From positions 62,001 to 126,000 of the forward strand of contig NZ_JAGGKK010000007.1 in assembly GCF_017873675.1 (NCBI RefSeq): 64,000 nt of DNA, read 5' to 3'. This DNA is from Virgibacillus litoralis (lineage in GTDB: Bacteria > Bacillota > Bacilli > Bacillales > Amphibacillaceae). A program made the position numbers and the translations under genes. Of this stretch, positions 34,680 through 42,204 are shown one piece after another (within the stretch, counting starts at the first letter, position 1; every line of letters starts with the position of its first letter). Below the pieces are notes generated by a model, which saw only the letters and a program-made list of their open reading frames with translations, did no database searches and was not told where the DNA came from.

Positions 34680-34740
34680 GCAGTAAGAAAGTATAAATCC
34701 TTTCTTACTGCATAAGTGCAACTATTCCATTCACCAAAAT
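34680..34740. repeat. dispersed hairpin repeat, copy 2
   Basis: GCAGTAAGAAAG (34680-34691) and CTTTCTTACTGC (34700-34711) form a perfect 12-bp stem with an eight-base loop, followed by ATAAGTGCAACT. It is the same family as at 15594, 37536, 45982 and 47752. Confidence 0.85.
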
Positions 34741-34759
34741 AGCTTGTATTCCAAAGTAT

Positions 34760-34804
34760 AAGGGATTCTTAAGAAAGCAAAATATGCTTTCTTAAGAATC
34801 CCTT
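34760..34804. repeat. perfect 20-bp inverted repeat
   Basis: Arms at 34760-34779 and 34785-34804 (starting AAGGGATTCTTAAG) are exact reverse complements around a five-base loop. There is no clear T-run on either side. It lies just after the scdA stop on the minus strand and may be its terminator or an mRNA-protecting hairpin. This gap (34503-34825) holds only hairpins. Confidence 0.8.
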
Positions 34805-34825
34805 AAATGAATGTCACTTTTCAAA

Positions 34826-35518
34826 TTATAATTTCTTGAAAAGTATATTGTTTTCTAAGTGAACGTGCTGGAATGTGTCTGCTTCCATTTCAGCCAATCG
34901 GGCATACGTTATTCGGTATGAGCTGCACGCATCTGCTGGAGGTTCAAATCCGTTGGTAATTTCTCGCATACGTTTTAGAATATTTCCTGATGCTTCATGT
35001 TCGTCTTCAAGCCCTCCATTAGCTTCATGGATATGATTTAAAAGTTTTTCACTCGGATTTTTTTCATATTCTTTAATTAAAGGAAATACTTCACCTTCTT
35101 CTTTAATCATATGTTCTTCCATATCTACTTTAAATTCGTTATATAAACGATGCAACTCTTTTAAATGTGGGTGATTTGCACCATGCACACGAAGGATCTT
35201 AGTAACAAATTGTCCTAAAGCAGGGAGCTCTTCATTAAGATAAGCATGATGTGTATGAACAACGTGATCAATTAATTCAGTAGGCGGGATGGCATCCCAA
35301 TCAACTATTTCATGATCTTCTTGTTTCCAGCTATCAAATGCACGATTAAGTTCTCCTAGTACAACGGTTTCATCTATCTTTCCTTCCTTAAAAACATCTC
35401 CAAGTGGACGTTCCCCACCACAGCAAAAATCGATTCGGCGTTCTTTGAACAAATCACTCGCTTTTGGAAATGCCTTTACAATTTCAGCCGGTGTATGTTC
35501 AGTAGTAAATTGACTCAT
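34826..35518 (-). CDS. scdA: ScdA/RIC di-iron protein for Fe-S cluster repair, 230 aa
   Basis: A cytoplasmic di-iron protein that restores iron-sulfur clusters damaged by nitric oxide or oxidants. Residues 1-60 are the ScdA_N domain with DFCCGGERPLGDV. Residues 75-230 are the hemerythrin-like domain with HHAYLNEELP, HMIKEEGEVFPL, LEDEHEASG and HVHLENNILF supplying His/Glu iron ligands. ATG follows AGGAGG on the coding strand. The promoter carries an Fnr-type site at -41.5, so induction at low oxygen is likely. Confidence 0.95.
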   Translation of the reverse strand: MSQFTTEHTPAEIVKAFPKASDLFKERRIDFCCGGERPLGDVFKEGKIDETVVLGELNRAFDSWKQEDHEIVDWDAIPPTELIDHVVHTHHAYLNEELPALGQFVTKILRVHGANHPHLKELHRLYNEFKVDMEEHMIKEEGEVFPLIKEYEKNPSEKLLNHIHEANGGLEDEHEASGNILKRMREITNGFEPPADACSSYRITYARLAEMEADTFQHVHLENNILFKKL

Positions 35519-35543
35519 GACTATTACCTCCTATTAGTTAACT

Positions 35544-35593
35544 TACTTAGATAATAGTCGATTTGTTGTTTGCGTGTCGTGATTGATATCACT
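35544..35593 (-). promoter_or_regulatory. scdA promoter with Fnr-type site centred at -41.5
   Basis: On the minus strand GTGA-N6-TCAC (35579-35592) matches the CRP/Fnr palindrome core. A -10 box TATTAT (35551-35556) begins so that the palindrome centre falls exactly at -41.5, the classic class II activator position. There is no good -35 box. The 5' leader would be about 26 bases. The direct repeat ACTTACTTAG (35541-35550 and 35591-35600) brackets the promoter. Confidence 0.6.
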
Positions 35594-35596
35594 TAC

Positions 35597-36487
35597 TTAG
35601 GAACTTTTTAATTTAGGACTGGAATATGCCTGAATTAAAATTACCGCACCGATAATACACGCCATTCCGATCATTTGTATAAAGGAGAAGGCTTCATGAA
35701 AAATAAATACGCCAATTAATGTTGCAACAACAGGTTCGATTGTCGTTAGTATAGACGCTTTGGAAGCATCTGTTTTGTTTAACCCATATGTGTAAATAAT
35801 GTATGCAAATGCTGTTGGCAGAAAGCCCAATCCAAACGCATAAAACAATACTGTTGGATTCAGTAGCATATGGAACTTTTCCTGATAAGGGAAAAATGGC
35901 AATAATGTGACAGCAGCAACGATAAATGTATAGGTCGTAATACTAAGACTTGAGTATTTTTTAAGTGCAAATTTACTGAAAATGCTATATAGGGCATACC
36001 CAATACCTGATCCTAGTCCAAATAGAATACTAGTTAGTTGGAAGGCTTTTAGGTTTAAAGGAATTAAACCAACAACCAGCGCTGTTCCCAGCAGTGTAAT
36101 TAGGAGTGCGATAATCTTCAGTCTAGTTAGAGGTTCCTTGAAAAGAAAAAATGATAAAAGAGTTACGAACGCTGGAGCTGTATAAAGCAATGCTGTTGCA
36201 ACAGGAATTGTTGATAATTCAATAGCAGTAAACATACAGTAATTGAAAAAAATAATGCTAAAAATACCGGTACCAATAAAATATTTTATGTCACGGATGG
36301 ATTTCAGTTTTAGCTCTTTTGGTGAGGAAATAATTAAATATATAACTAGTATACTAGCAGCAGACCATGCCCGAAGTGTAACAACTTCCATAGGTGTGAA
36401 TCCGTATGAATATAGGTTTTTAACATACCAGCCAATTGTACCCCAGAGGGCAGCACCCAAAATAATATAGACGAAAGCTTTGTTCAC
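35597..36487 (-). CDS. EamA/DMT-family transporter, 296 aa
   Basis: Ten hydrophobic helices in two EamA repeats (about 5-135 and 150-285). The repeat signatures are visible as ATALLYTAPAFVTLLSFFLFKEPLT and KASILTTIEPVVATLIGVFIFHEAFS. Such carriers export or import small metabolites; the substrate is not predictable. ATG follows GGAGGGGA on the coding strand. The stop overlaps the Fnr-type promoter region of scdA, so readthrough into scdA is possible. Confidence 0.88.
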   Translation of the reverse strand: MNKAFVYIILGAALWGTIGWYVKNLYSYGFTPMEVVTLRAWSAASILVIYLIISSPKELKLKSIRDIKYFIGTGIFSIIFFNYCMFTAIELSTIPVATALLYTAPAFVTLLSFFLFKEPLTRLKIIALLITLLGTALVVGLIPLNLKAFQLTSILFGLGSGIGYALYSIFSKFALKKYSSLSITTYTFIVAAVTLLPFFPYQEKFHMLLNPTVLFYAFGLGFLPTAFAYIIYTYGLNKTDASKASILTTIEPVVATLIGVFIFHEAFSFIQMIGMACIIGAVILIQAYSSPKLKSS

Positions 36488-36607
36488 GGTAGTTCCCCTC
36501 CTTTAGCATTCAATAATTGCAATTATATCAGATAAACATATTGTGTATATTCATAAAGCGAATTGTTTATATTGGATAATAAAACTTGTAGAAAGTAGTT
36601 GAATCAA

Positions 36608-36940
36608 ATGATTGGAAGTTTAATTGCAGCCAATATAAATTATTTGTTACCAACAGGAGTAAGAGTAGAGTATGTATATATATTTATTGGAATTATTATA
36701 ATCTATTTAATGGTGCATCCACTTGTAAACTGGGTGGTTTCGATGCAATCGACTAAATTATTGGCGTATGTCACGAGTAGTTTAGCCTTTCTAGTGTTAT
36801 TTCTGTTAGGTATTATTTTAACTACAGTTCTAAATTTAAGATTGTTTGCCATGACCCTGCAGTGTCTTGCCATCTTTGGAGGATGTCTTATTATTATTCA
36901 TGCACTCCAGCATCTATTTAGAAAAAATAAAAGCATATAA
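36608..36940 (+). CDS. membrane protein of unknown function, 110 aa
   Basis: About three to four hydrophobic segments (residues 20-37, 55-78, 82-100) and a basic end (FRKNKSI). ATG 36608 is chosen; TTG 36599 is also in frame. The Shine-Dalgarno is weak (GAAAG). I do not recognise the family. The strong hairpin at 36938 at its end supports it being a transcription unit. Confidence 0.55.
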   Translation: MIGSLIAANINYLLPTGVRVEYVYIFIGIIIIYLMVHPLVNWVVSMQSTKLLAYVTSSLAFLVLFLLGIILTTVLNLRLFAMTLQCLAIFGGCLIIIHALQHLFRKNKSI

Positions 36941-36967
36941 AAAAGCGCCTGGTGCACAGGCACTTTG
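36938..36967. terminator. bidirectional terminator
   Basis: AAAGCGCCTG and CAGGCACTTT pair (one mismatch) with A and T flanks. It lies between convergent genes. Confidence 0.75.
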
Positions 36968-36971
36968 ATTT

Positions 36972-37457
36972 CTAATAATTGCGGCGTGTTTTGGTAGGAG
37001 GCCATTCCATTTTCCCAAGAGAAGAAGGGGTGAAATAAGAAGATGTGTATCTTTTCTGTGAAACACGATGCTGTTTGTCTGCTGCTGGGTGCCAATTAAT
37101 ATAGTTATAGACGATTTTTTTCGCATGTGAAAGTGACATCTTTGTTTGAGGATTTCGGTAGCTTGAATCAAGTTCACCTAAATGTTCAAGTTTTTTGAAG
37201 TCATCTTTTGTTGGGGGAATATGAAAAAAATAGTCGTCCACTTTTACTAGAAGTGTAGAATGCTGATTGCTAAACTTTGGATGGTTTGAGAAGTGTAAAC
37301 CAACTTTCTGCGCACGTCTTTCATTTAACAACCTGTTTATTGCTTCTTTCTTTATAAAATATAGATGCTTTGGTTCTGGTGCGGTTTTGGCATGACGGTT
37401 AATGGTAAAGAGTGCTTTGGCAATTTCGCTTAAAGGAATCGATTGTTTCCCGTTCAT
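36972..37457 (-). CDS. ykyB: YkyB-family protein, 161 aa
   Basis: It matches the B. subtilis YkyB family closely: ALFTINRHAKTAPEPKHLY, KKVGLHFSNHPKFSNQHSTLL, YFFHIPPTKDDFKKLEHLGELD and SYRNPQTKMSLSHAKKIVY. The C-terminus is a variable basic tail (EWPPTKTRRNY). The function is unknown. Its place between patA and ykuE follows the B. subtilis order, without cheV. GGAGAG precedes ATG on the coding strand. Confidence 0.88.
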   Translation of the reverse strand: MNGKQSIPLSEIAKALFTINRHAKTAPEPKHLYFIKKEAINRLLNERRAQKVGLHFSNHPKFSNQHSTLLVKVDDYFFHIPPTKDDFKKLEHLGELDSSYRNPQTKMSLSHAKKIVYNYINWHPAADKQHRVSQKRYTSSYFTPSSLGKMEWPPTKTRRNY

Positions 37458-37535
37458 AGGATTCTCTCCTCTCTATATTAATATAACTACTTCCCTATAT
37501 CGTATCGTAAAGCTTGTCCTATTGCAATATTTTAG

Positions 37536-37625
37536 AAAACTTCTTAGTAAACTCGGCTTATCGCCATGCCTTAATATAGATAAGCCTTAGGTGCACTTAT
37601 GCAGTAAGAAAGGATTTATACTTTT
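37536..37625. repeat. dispersed hairpin repeat, copy 3 (reversed)
   Basis: GGCTTATCGCCA..., GATAAGCCTTAGGTGCACTTATGCAGTAAGAAAGGATTTATAC is the reverse complement of the family seen at 47752, with the distal arm decayed. The 37458-37903 gap holds this copy, a degenerate GCGGAAACAGG...-type unit near 37660 and the sco terminator; no gene is supported. Confidence 0.75.
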
Positions 37626-37870
37626 GTATGAAAATACCTCTAAAACTTGATTTTAGCGGAAACAGGAGACGCTATTTCTATATAAAAGCAACTTTCTCGA
37701 AGTTATCCGGACACAGAAGCCGTTATTATACATATATCATGGTTATTTAACTGTATTTGTGTGAAATAAGATCCTTGGTATCAGCTAACCTCAAATTTCC
37801 TATATGAAAAATAATTTTCATGGTAGATGGAGGCTGCGCATTCAGCATCCATGGTTGTTTCTTATCTGCT

Positions 37871-37900
37871 AAAAAAAGAAACAGGGGGGCCTGTTTCAGC
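37871..37900 (-). terminator. sco terminator
   Basis: On the minus strand GAAACAGG pairs with CCTGTTTC and is followed by TTTTTTT. It lies just after the sco stop. Confidence 0.85.
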
Positions 37901-37903
37901 TTT

Positions 37904-38479
37904 TTAACTCATATCCTCAATATCCTGAACGATTTTCTCCATATTTGCCTGATCTCTGCCGTCATATCCTTTGATAGCATTTCCTTCTGGCGTCACAATA
38001 AAAAATCTGGTTGAATGCATCACCTGGTTTGAATCTGCAATCTTCTCGACTGCTGCTTTAAAGGATTTAATAGACAATTCTTTAACTGTTTCAAATTCAT
38101 AGCCTGTAAGCAGATGCCAATTGTCAAATGTACCGCCACGAGCCTTGGCATAATCTTTAAGAATTTTTGGAGTATCTTTTTTAGGGTCGACACTAAATGA
38201 AACGAGTTGAACTTCTTCTTCAAGTCCAGCCTCTTTTAATTGTTTTTGCAAGTCTGCCATATTCGAAGTCATCGGTGGGCAAACAGTAGTACAATTTGTA
38301 AAGATGAAATCTACTACCCAAAACTTACCTTCCATATCACTTTTACTGACCTGTTCGCCATCCTGATTTGTAAACGTAAAATCCTTTACTTCGTAAGAAT
38401 AGTCACCTTCATATTTTTCACCACATGCACTTAGTATAACAATCAATAATAAAGGAATTATAATTTTAAATTTTGACAT
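37904..38479 (-). CDS. Sco-family copper lipoprotein for cytochrome oxidase assembly, 191 aa
   Basis: A lipoprotein (lipobox LSAC, Cys about 19) with a thioredoxin-like Sco domain. The copper ligands are CTTVCPP (CxxxC) and the His in VMHSTRFF, both intact. It delivers copper to, or reduces, the CuA site of cytochrome c oxidase on the outer membrane face. It corresponds to B. subtilis YpmQ (BsSco). GGAGG on the coding strand supports the ATG. Confidence 0.93.
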   Translation of the reverse strand: MSKFKIIIPLLLIVILSACGEKYEGDYSYEVKDFTFTNQDGEQVSKSDMEGKFWVVDFIFTNCTTVCPPMTSNMADLQKQLKEAGLEEEVQLVSFSVDPKKDTPKILKDYAKARGGTFDNWHLLTGYEFETVKELSIKSFKAAVEKIADSNQVMHSTRFFIVTPEGNAIKGYDGRDQANMEKIVQDIEDMS

Positions 38480-38598
38480 ATGTGTTTTCCTCCTAAATGA
38501 AATCGTAACTAGTGTAGCATGTTTCCAGTAAAAAAACTATGAACAAACTGTTACGATTCGGGGCTGAAACACAATAGCCAGTTTAGCGATGAAATAAC

Positions 38599-39447
38599 TT
38601 AGCTTTTTAGGGTGAAGGTATGGATCTCTGGTTTGCATAAGAACCTATACGGTAGACGGGTAGTACCTAAGCCCCTGTTTACGTATAATGTTAATTTCTC
38701 GTTTTGTAATGTGTGTTTTCCTTGTACATATTTCTCTGCATACATTGGAGTATATAAGTGTCCGATAAAAGGAAACCGAACTTGTCCGCCATGACTATGT
38801 CCTGAGAGTTGAATATCTACTGGAAAATGAACCGTCGTGTCAGCAAAATCAGGCTCGTGAGCAAGTAACATTGTAAAAACGTTTGGATCTGCATTTGTTA
38901 ATGTTTTTTCTAAATCCGGTCTGCCAAGCATTACATCATCGATACCAGCTAGGGCAATTTTTTCGTTATTTATTGGAATTGATGTATAGCTGTTCTTTAG
39001 CAGATGAAATTCAGCTTTGTCCATGACATCCTTTACAATGTCAGTTCCATATCCACCATGGTCATGGTTGCCGTAAACCCAGTATTTCCCATGATTTGCT
39101 TTGAGCTTTCGTAGTGTTTTAATAAGTTCGTTGTTCCAGTTATACATGTGCGGTTTATCGACAAGGTCTCCAGTAAACACGATTATATCCGGATTCTGGG
39201 CATTTATTGTTGTTACAAGCTCAGCAAATTGTTCAAGTGAGTAATGATAACCAATATGTGTATCTGAAAATTGTACGATTTTAAAGTTGTTAAAGGATTT
39301 GGGAATCTTGGACGACGATAGAATTTGCTGGTTGATGTCAAGCATTGTTGGCTCAATTTCTCGTGCATAATAATAAGTACCCCCGCTTAAGCCAACCAAA
39401 GCTAGCAGACTACCAATAGATTTTTTTAAGAAAGTGCGTCTGTTCAT
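38599..39447 (-). CDS. ykuE: YkuE-like metallophosphoesterase with Tat signal, 282 aa
   Basis: Calcineurin-like phosphoesterase with the five metal-binding blocks FSDTHIG, FTGDLVD, YGNHDHG, LLAHEPD and SGHSHGG. The N-terminus has a twin-arginine signal (NRRTFLKK then a hydrophobic stretch), so export folded with its metals is expected, as for B. subtilis YkuE. ATG 39447 follows GAAAGG on the coding strand. It is divergent from and near fadH (YkuF), as in B. subtilis. Confidence 0.92.
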   Translation of the reverse strand: MNRRTFLKKSIGSLLALVGLSGGTYYYAREIEPTMLDINQQILSSSKIPKSFNNFKIVQFSDTHIGYHYSLEQFAELVTTINAQNPDIIVFTGDLVDKPHMYNWNNELIKTLRKLKANHGKYWVYGNHDHGGYGTDIVKDVMDKAEFHLLKNSYTSIPINNEKIALAGIDDVMLGRPDLEKTLTNADPNVFTMLLAHEPDFADTTVHFPVDIQLSGHSHGGQVRFPFIGHLYTPMYAEKYVQGKHTLQNEKLTLYVNRGLGTTRLPYRFLCKPEIHTFTLKS

Positions 39448-39521
39448 ATATGTCAAACCTTTCAAGGGTTTCAGAATTCTGTTAATGAGGATCTTTGTAG
39501 GCTAAGTTGTTGCCTCTTAAT

Positions 39522-39546
39522 TTTCGCAGTTAATATAGACTGCGAC
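39522..39546. repeat. fused terminal repeats of the GC-rich element (possible scar)
   Basis: TTCGCAGTTAATAT runs directly into AGACTGCGAC, that is, a right end and a left end of the element family without the interior. CGCAGT and ACTGCG pair as a small hairpin. A single end-like relic (TTCGCAGTAAATTTGAT) lies near 62018. The 39448-39923 gap otherwise holds one weak open frame (39603-39857) that I do not accept. Confidence 0.5.
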
Positions 39547-39923
39547 ATAATGCTGAATAATGAATTACGTGCTATCAAAACAGCTTTTAATTATTTTCTC
39601 GTATGATATTCATCATACCTTATTTTAATATGAGATTAAATAAGATTTTGATAGAACTTTGTATCATATTTACAGTTATTTTTTTGACTTTTGTGATTGT
39701 TATAAATATGATAATACATATAGACGAAGGTTGTTTTCTAAATGATTTGCTGTTAGCGAAGGGACTATACGAAGATTTATGCGTGAAATTGAAGATGATG
39801 AGTTCCTGCAATGATTGTTCTGCAAAGGTGGAAGCGGAATTCCTGAGATACGAGTAGTGTATTTCTGGAGTTAAGGAGCAACAAAACTTACGAAAAGAGC
39901 CTAAATGGAATAAGGGGGATTAT

Positions 39924-40691
39924 ATGAATAATAAAACAGTTATTGTAACAGGAAGTTCTAGTGGAATGGGAAAGTATATGGCTGAAAAGTTCGCTGTAGA
40001 AGGTGCGAATGTTGTTCTTACAGGTAGAAATGAAGAACGATTGCAAGCGACAAAAGAAGAGTTGGAAAAAAACGCAACAGGTGAATTATATATAATTTCG
40101 ATGGATGTAAGAAAACCTGAAGATGTGGAACGGCTGGTCGAAAAGACAGTCGAAAAATTTGGTTCAATTGATCATCTCGTGAACAATGCAGCTGGCAATT
40201 TTATTGCTGCTGCGGAAGATCTTACAGTTAATGGCTGGAATTCTGTAATTGATATCGTGTTAAATGGCACATTTTATTGCAGCCAAGAGGTAGGGAAGTA
40301 TTGGATTGAGAATGAAATAAAAGGATCAATCATTAATATGGTTGCTACATATGCATGGAACGCTGGAGCAGGTGTTGCCCATTCCTCTGCTGCAAAGGCA
40401 GGGGTACTTAATCTGACACGCACTTTAGCTGTAGAGTGGGGAACAAAGTATGGTATCCGTGTAAACGCAATTGCCCCGGGACCGATTGAGCGTACTGGTG
40501 GAGCAGAAAAACTATTTGAATCAGAAAAAGCTGCGAAGCGTACAATTAATTCAGTACCGTTACAACGATTGGGTAAGCCAGAGGAAATTGCTGATCTTGC
40601 TCACTTTTTACTCTCCGATAAAGCTGCATACATTAATGGGGAGGTTGTAACAATGGATGGAGGACAATGGCTTAATAAGTTCCCGTTTTAA
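39924..40691 (+). CDS. fadH: FadH-like 2,4-dienoyl-CoA reductase (SDR), 255 aa
   Basis: A short-chain dehydrogenase for unsaturated fatty-acid oxidation. It has TGSSSGMGK (cofactor glycines), TGRNEERLQ (Arg suggests NADPH), VNNAAGNFIAA and APGPIERTGGAEKLF. The usual YxxxK catalytic Tyr is not in its normal place (ATYAWNAGAGVAHSSAAKAG), as in the dienoyl-CoA reductase branch. It closely resembles B. subtilis YkuF/FadH. AAGGGGG precedes ATG. Trans-2-enoyl-CoA activity cannot be excluded. Confidence 0.9.
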   Translation: MNNKTVIVTGSSSGMGKYMAEKFAVEGANVVLTGRNEERLQATKEELEKNATGELYIISMDVRKPEDVERLVEKTVEKFGSIDHLVNNAAGNFIAAAEDLTVNGWNSVIDIVLNGTFYCSQEVGKYWIENEIKGSIINMVATYAWNAGAGVAHSSAAKAGVLNLTRTLAVEWGTKYGIRVNAIAPGPIERTGGAEKLFESEKAAKRTINSVPLQRLGKPEEIADLAHFLLSDKAAYINGEVVTMDGGQWLNKFPF

Positions 40692-40696
40692 ACATT

Positions 40697-40726
40697 AAAG
40701 CGTGCTATCCATTGGGATAGCACGCC
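40697..40726. terminator. terminator between fadH and trhA
   Basis: GCGTGCTATCC pairs perfectly with GGATAGCACGC around a short loop. It lies between convergent genes. Confidence 0.8.
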
Positions 40727-40737
40727 AGCTCAACTGT

Positions 40738-41373
40738 TTAAATAACATAATAAAATACAGTGAAGAAATGAAAAATGGAACCTGCCAGGACGAATAAATG
40801 CCATACAGCATGGTGATAAATAAACCCGCGCCATATATAAAAGATAGCCCCTAGCGTGTAAAACATTCCACCAATCATTAATAAAAGCATACCTGTTCCA
40901 TCCATAATTGCTGTAAGTGGATTCCATACCAGGGTAATTAACCAACCCATTAAAACATAAAATAATGTTGACAGAACAAGGAATTTTTTTACGAAAAATA
41001 TTTTGAAGACAACACCAATTAATGCAATCCCCCATACAGTACCAAACAATATCCACCCCAATTCATCGCGTAAATAAACGAGCAGGAATGGGGTGTATGT
41101 TCCTGCGATAAACAAATAAATAGAGGAATGATCAAAGATTTGGAAAATATCCTTCCATTTTCCTTCAGGCAGGCTATGAACAATTGTTGATGATAAATAC
41201 ATAATTAGCATCGTTGTTCCAAATATGGTAACGGACACAATTTGCCATGGGCTCCCATTAAGAGAAGCAAATATAATTAATAACACAAGACCAGCAATAC
41301 TTAATAATGCACCAATCCCATGTGTAATAGCATGAACAATTTCTTCTTTCTTTGTAAAAGTGTGTATTTCCAT
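40738..41373 (-). CDS. trhA: TrhA/hemolysin III family membrane protein, 211 aa
   Basis: Seven hydrophobic helices of the PAQR/hemolysin III superfamily. The metal-site signature is present: HGIGALLSIAG, SSTIVHSLP, DHSSIYLFIAGTYTPF and the final HHAVWHLFVLAGSIFHFF. In B. subtilis the family member (YplQ/TrhA) affects membrane fluidity and long-chain fatty-acid homeostasis. AAAGAGGC on the coding strand precedes ATG. Confidence 0.9.
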   Translation of the reverse strand: MEIHTFTKKEEIVHAITHGIGALLSIAGLVLLIIFASLNGSPWQIVSVTIFGTTMLIMYLSSTIVHSLPEGKWKDIFQIFDHSSIYLFIAGTYTPFLLVYLRDELGWILFGTVWGIALIGVVFKIFFVKKFLVLSTLFYVLMGWLITLVWNPLTAIMDGTGMLLLMIGGMFYTLGAIFYIWRGFIYHHAVWHLFVLAGSIFHFFTVFYYVI

Positions 41374-41671
41374 TTAAAAGCCTCTTTCTATTCGACATAT
41401 TATTATTGTACACTGAAATTTGCATAAAACTAGTTACAAAAGTCATAACAATTCCTGCTCTAATATAGAGCGTTTTTTGATAATTTCTCATAAATTTTTA
41501 TTAAAAATTTTGACATTAAATTATACGAAAGTATTTTTAATATGTAGGAACTATATATGTTTCTCGAACATTAACTATGGTAAACTAAGGATGTGGATGT
41601 AGGTTTACAACTCCTTTTTCAAGTCTAAAAAAATGATGGTTGCTGCCAGTATCTAAAAGGAGCGATTTAGT

Positions 41672-42118
41672 ATGAGTACGATACAAGATAAGCAATTAAC
41701 AGATATTGTAGTGGAAGATATAATGATATCATCTGAAAAAGTTGCCCATGTTCAGCTGAATAATCCATTGGAACACGCACTATTAGTATTGGTGAAATCC
41801 GGTTATTCTGCTGTCCCTGTATTGGATGCATCTTATAAGTTAGTAGGAACGATAGGTAAGACAATCATTTTAAACGAGATTCTAGGTTTAGAACGATTTG
41901 AAATCGAGAAACTTTCTGACATGCGTGTCCATGAAGTAATGAATACAGATATACCATCATTATCAAAAGATGATTCGTTTATGAATGGGTTAAAAGCGGT
42001 TATTAATAATACATTTGTATGTGTTTCTGATGAAGAGGGTTATTTTGATGGAATTGTAACCAGACGTGCTATTCTAAAACAAATGAAACGAGACTTTTAT
42101 ACAAACAGAAATGATTAA
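41672..42118 (+). CDS. darB: DarB (YkuL/CbpB) CBS-domain c-di-AMP receptor, 148 aa
   Basis: Two CBS domains (about 15-75 and 80-145; VKSGYSAVPVLDASYKLVGTIGKT and SKDDSFMNGLKAVINNTFVCVSDEEGYFDGIVTRRAIL). In B. subtilis and Listeria this protein, when free of c-di-AMP, stimulates the (p)ppGpp synthetase Rel. AAAAGGAGCG precedes ATG. Position between fadH and dapH agrees with the ykuL locus. Potassium-uptake subunits elsewhere in the window belong to the same signalling circuit. Confidence 0.88.
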   Translation: MSTIQDKQLTDIVVEDIMISSEKVAHVQLNNPLEHALLVLVKSGYSAVPVLDASYKLVGTIGKTIILNEILGLERFEIEKLSDMRVHEVMNTDIPSLSKDDSFMNGLKAVINNTFVCVSDEEGYFDGIVTRRAILKQMKRDFYTNRND

Positions 42119-42135
42119 TCATGAAGTTGAGTTAT

Positions 42136-42180
42136 TGTTGCACCCTTGCAGAAAATATAAATGCGTAGGGTGTTTTTTAT
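42136..42180 (+). terminator. terminator after darB
   Basis: GCACCCT pairs with AGGGTG around a 20-base loop, followed by TTTTTTATTTT. Confidence 0.65.
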
Positions 42181-42204
42181 TTTAAGAAGAAGCTGTGATA
42201 ACCT

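Noticed and set aside
39603-39857. 84-aa open frame with a hydrophobic helix and a CxxC
   Set aside because: There is no Shine-Dalgarno at either possible ATG, the DNA is very AT-rich, and a second frame is open on the other strand. It could be real but is not supported.
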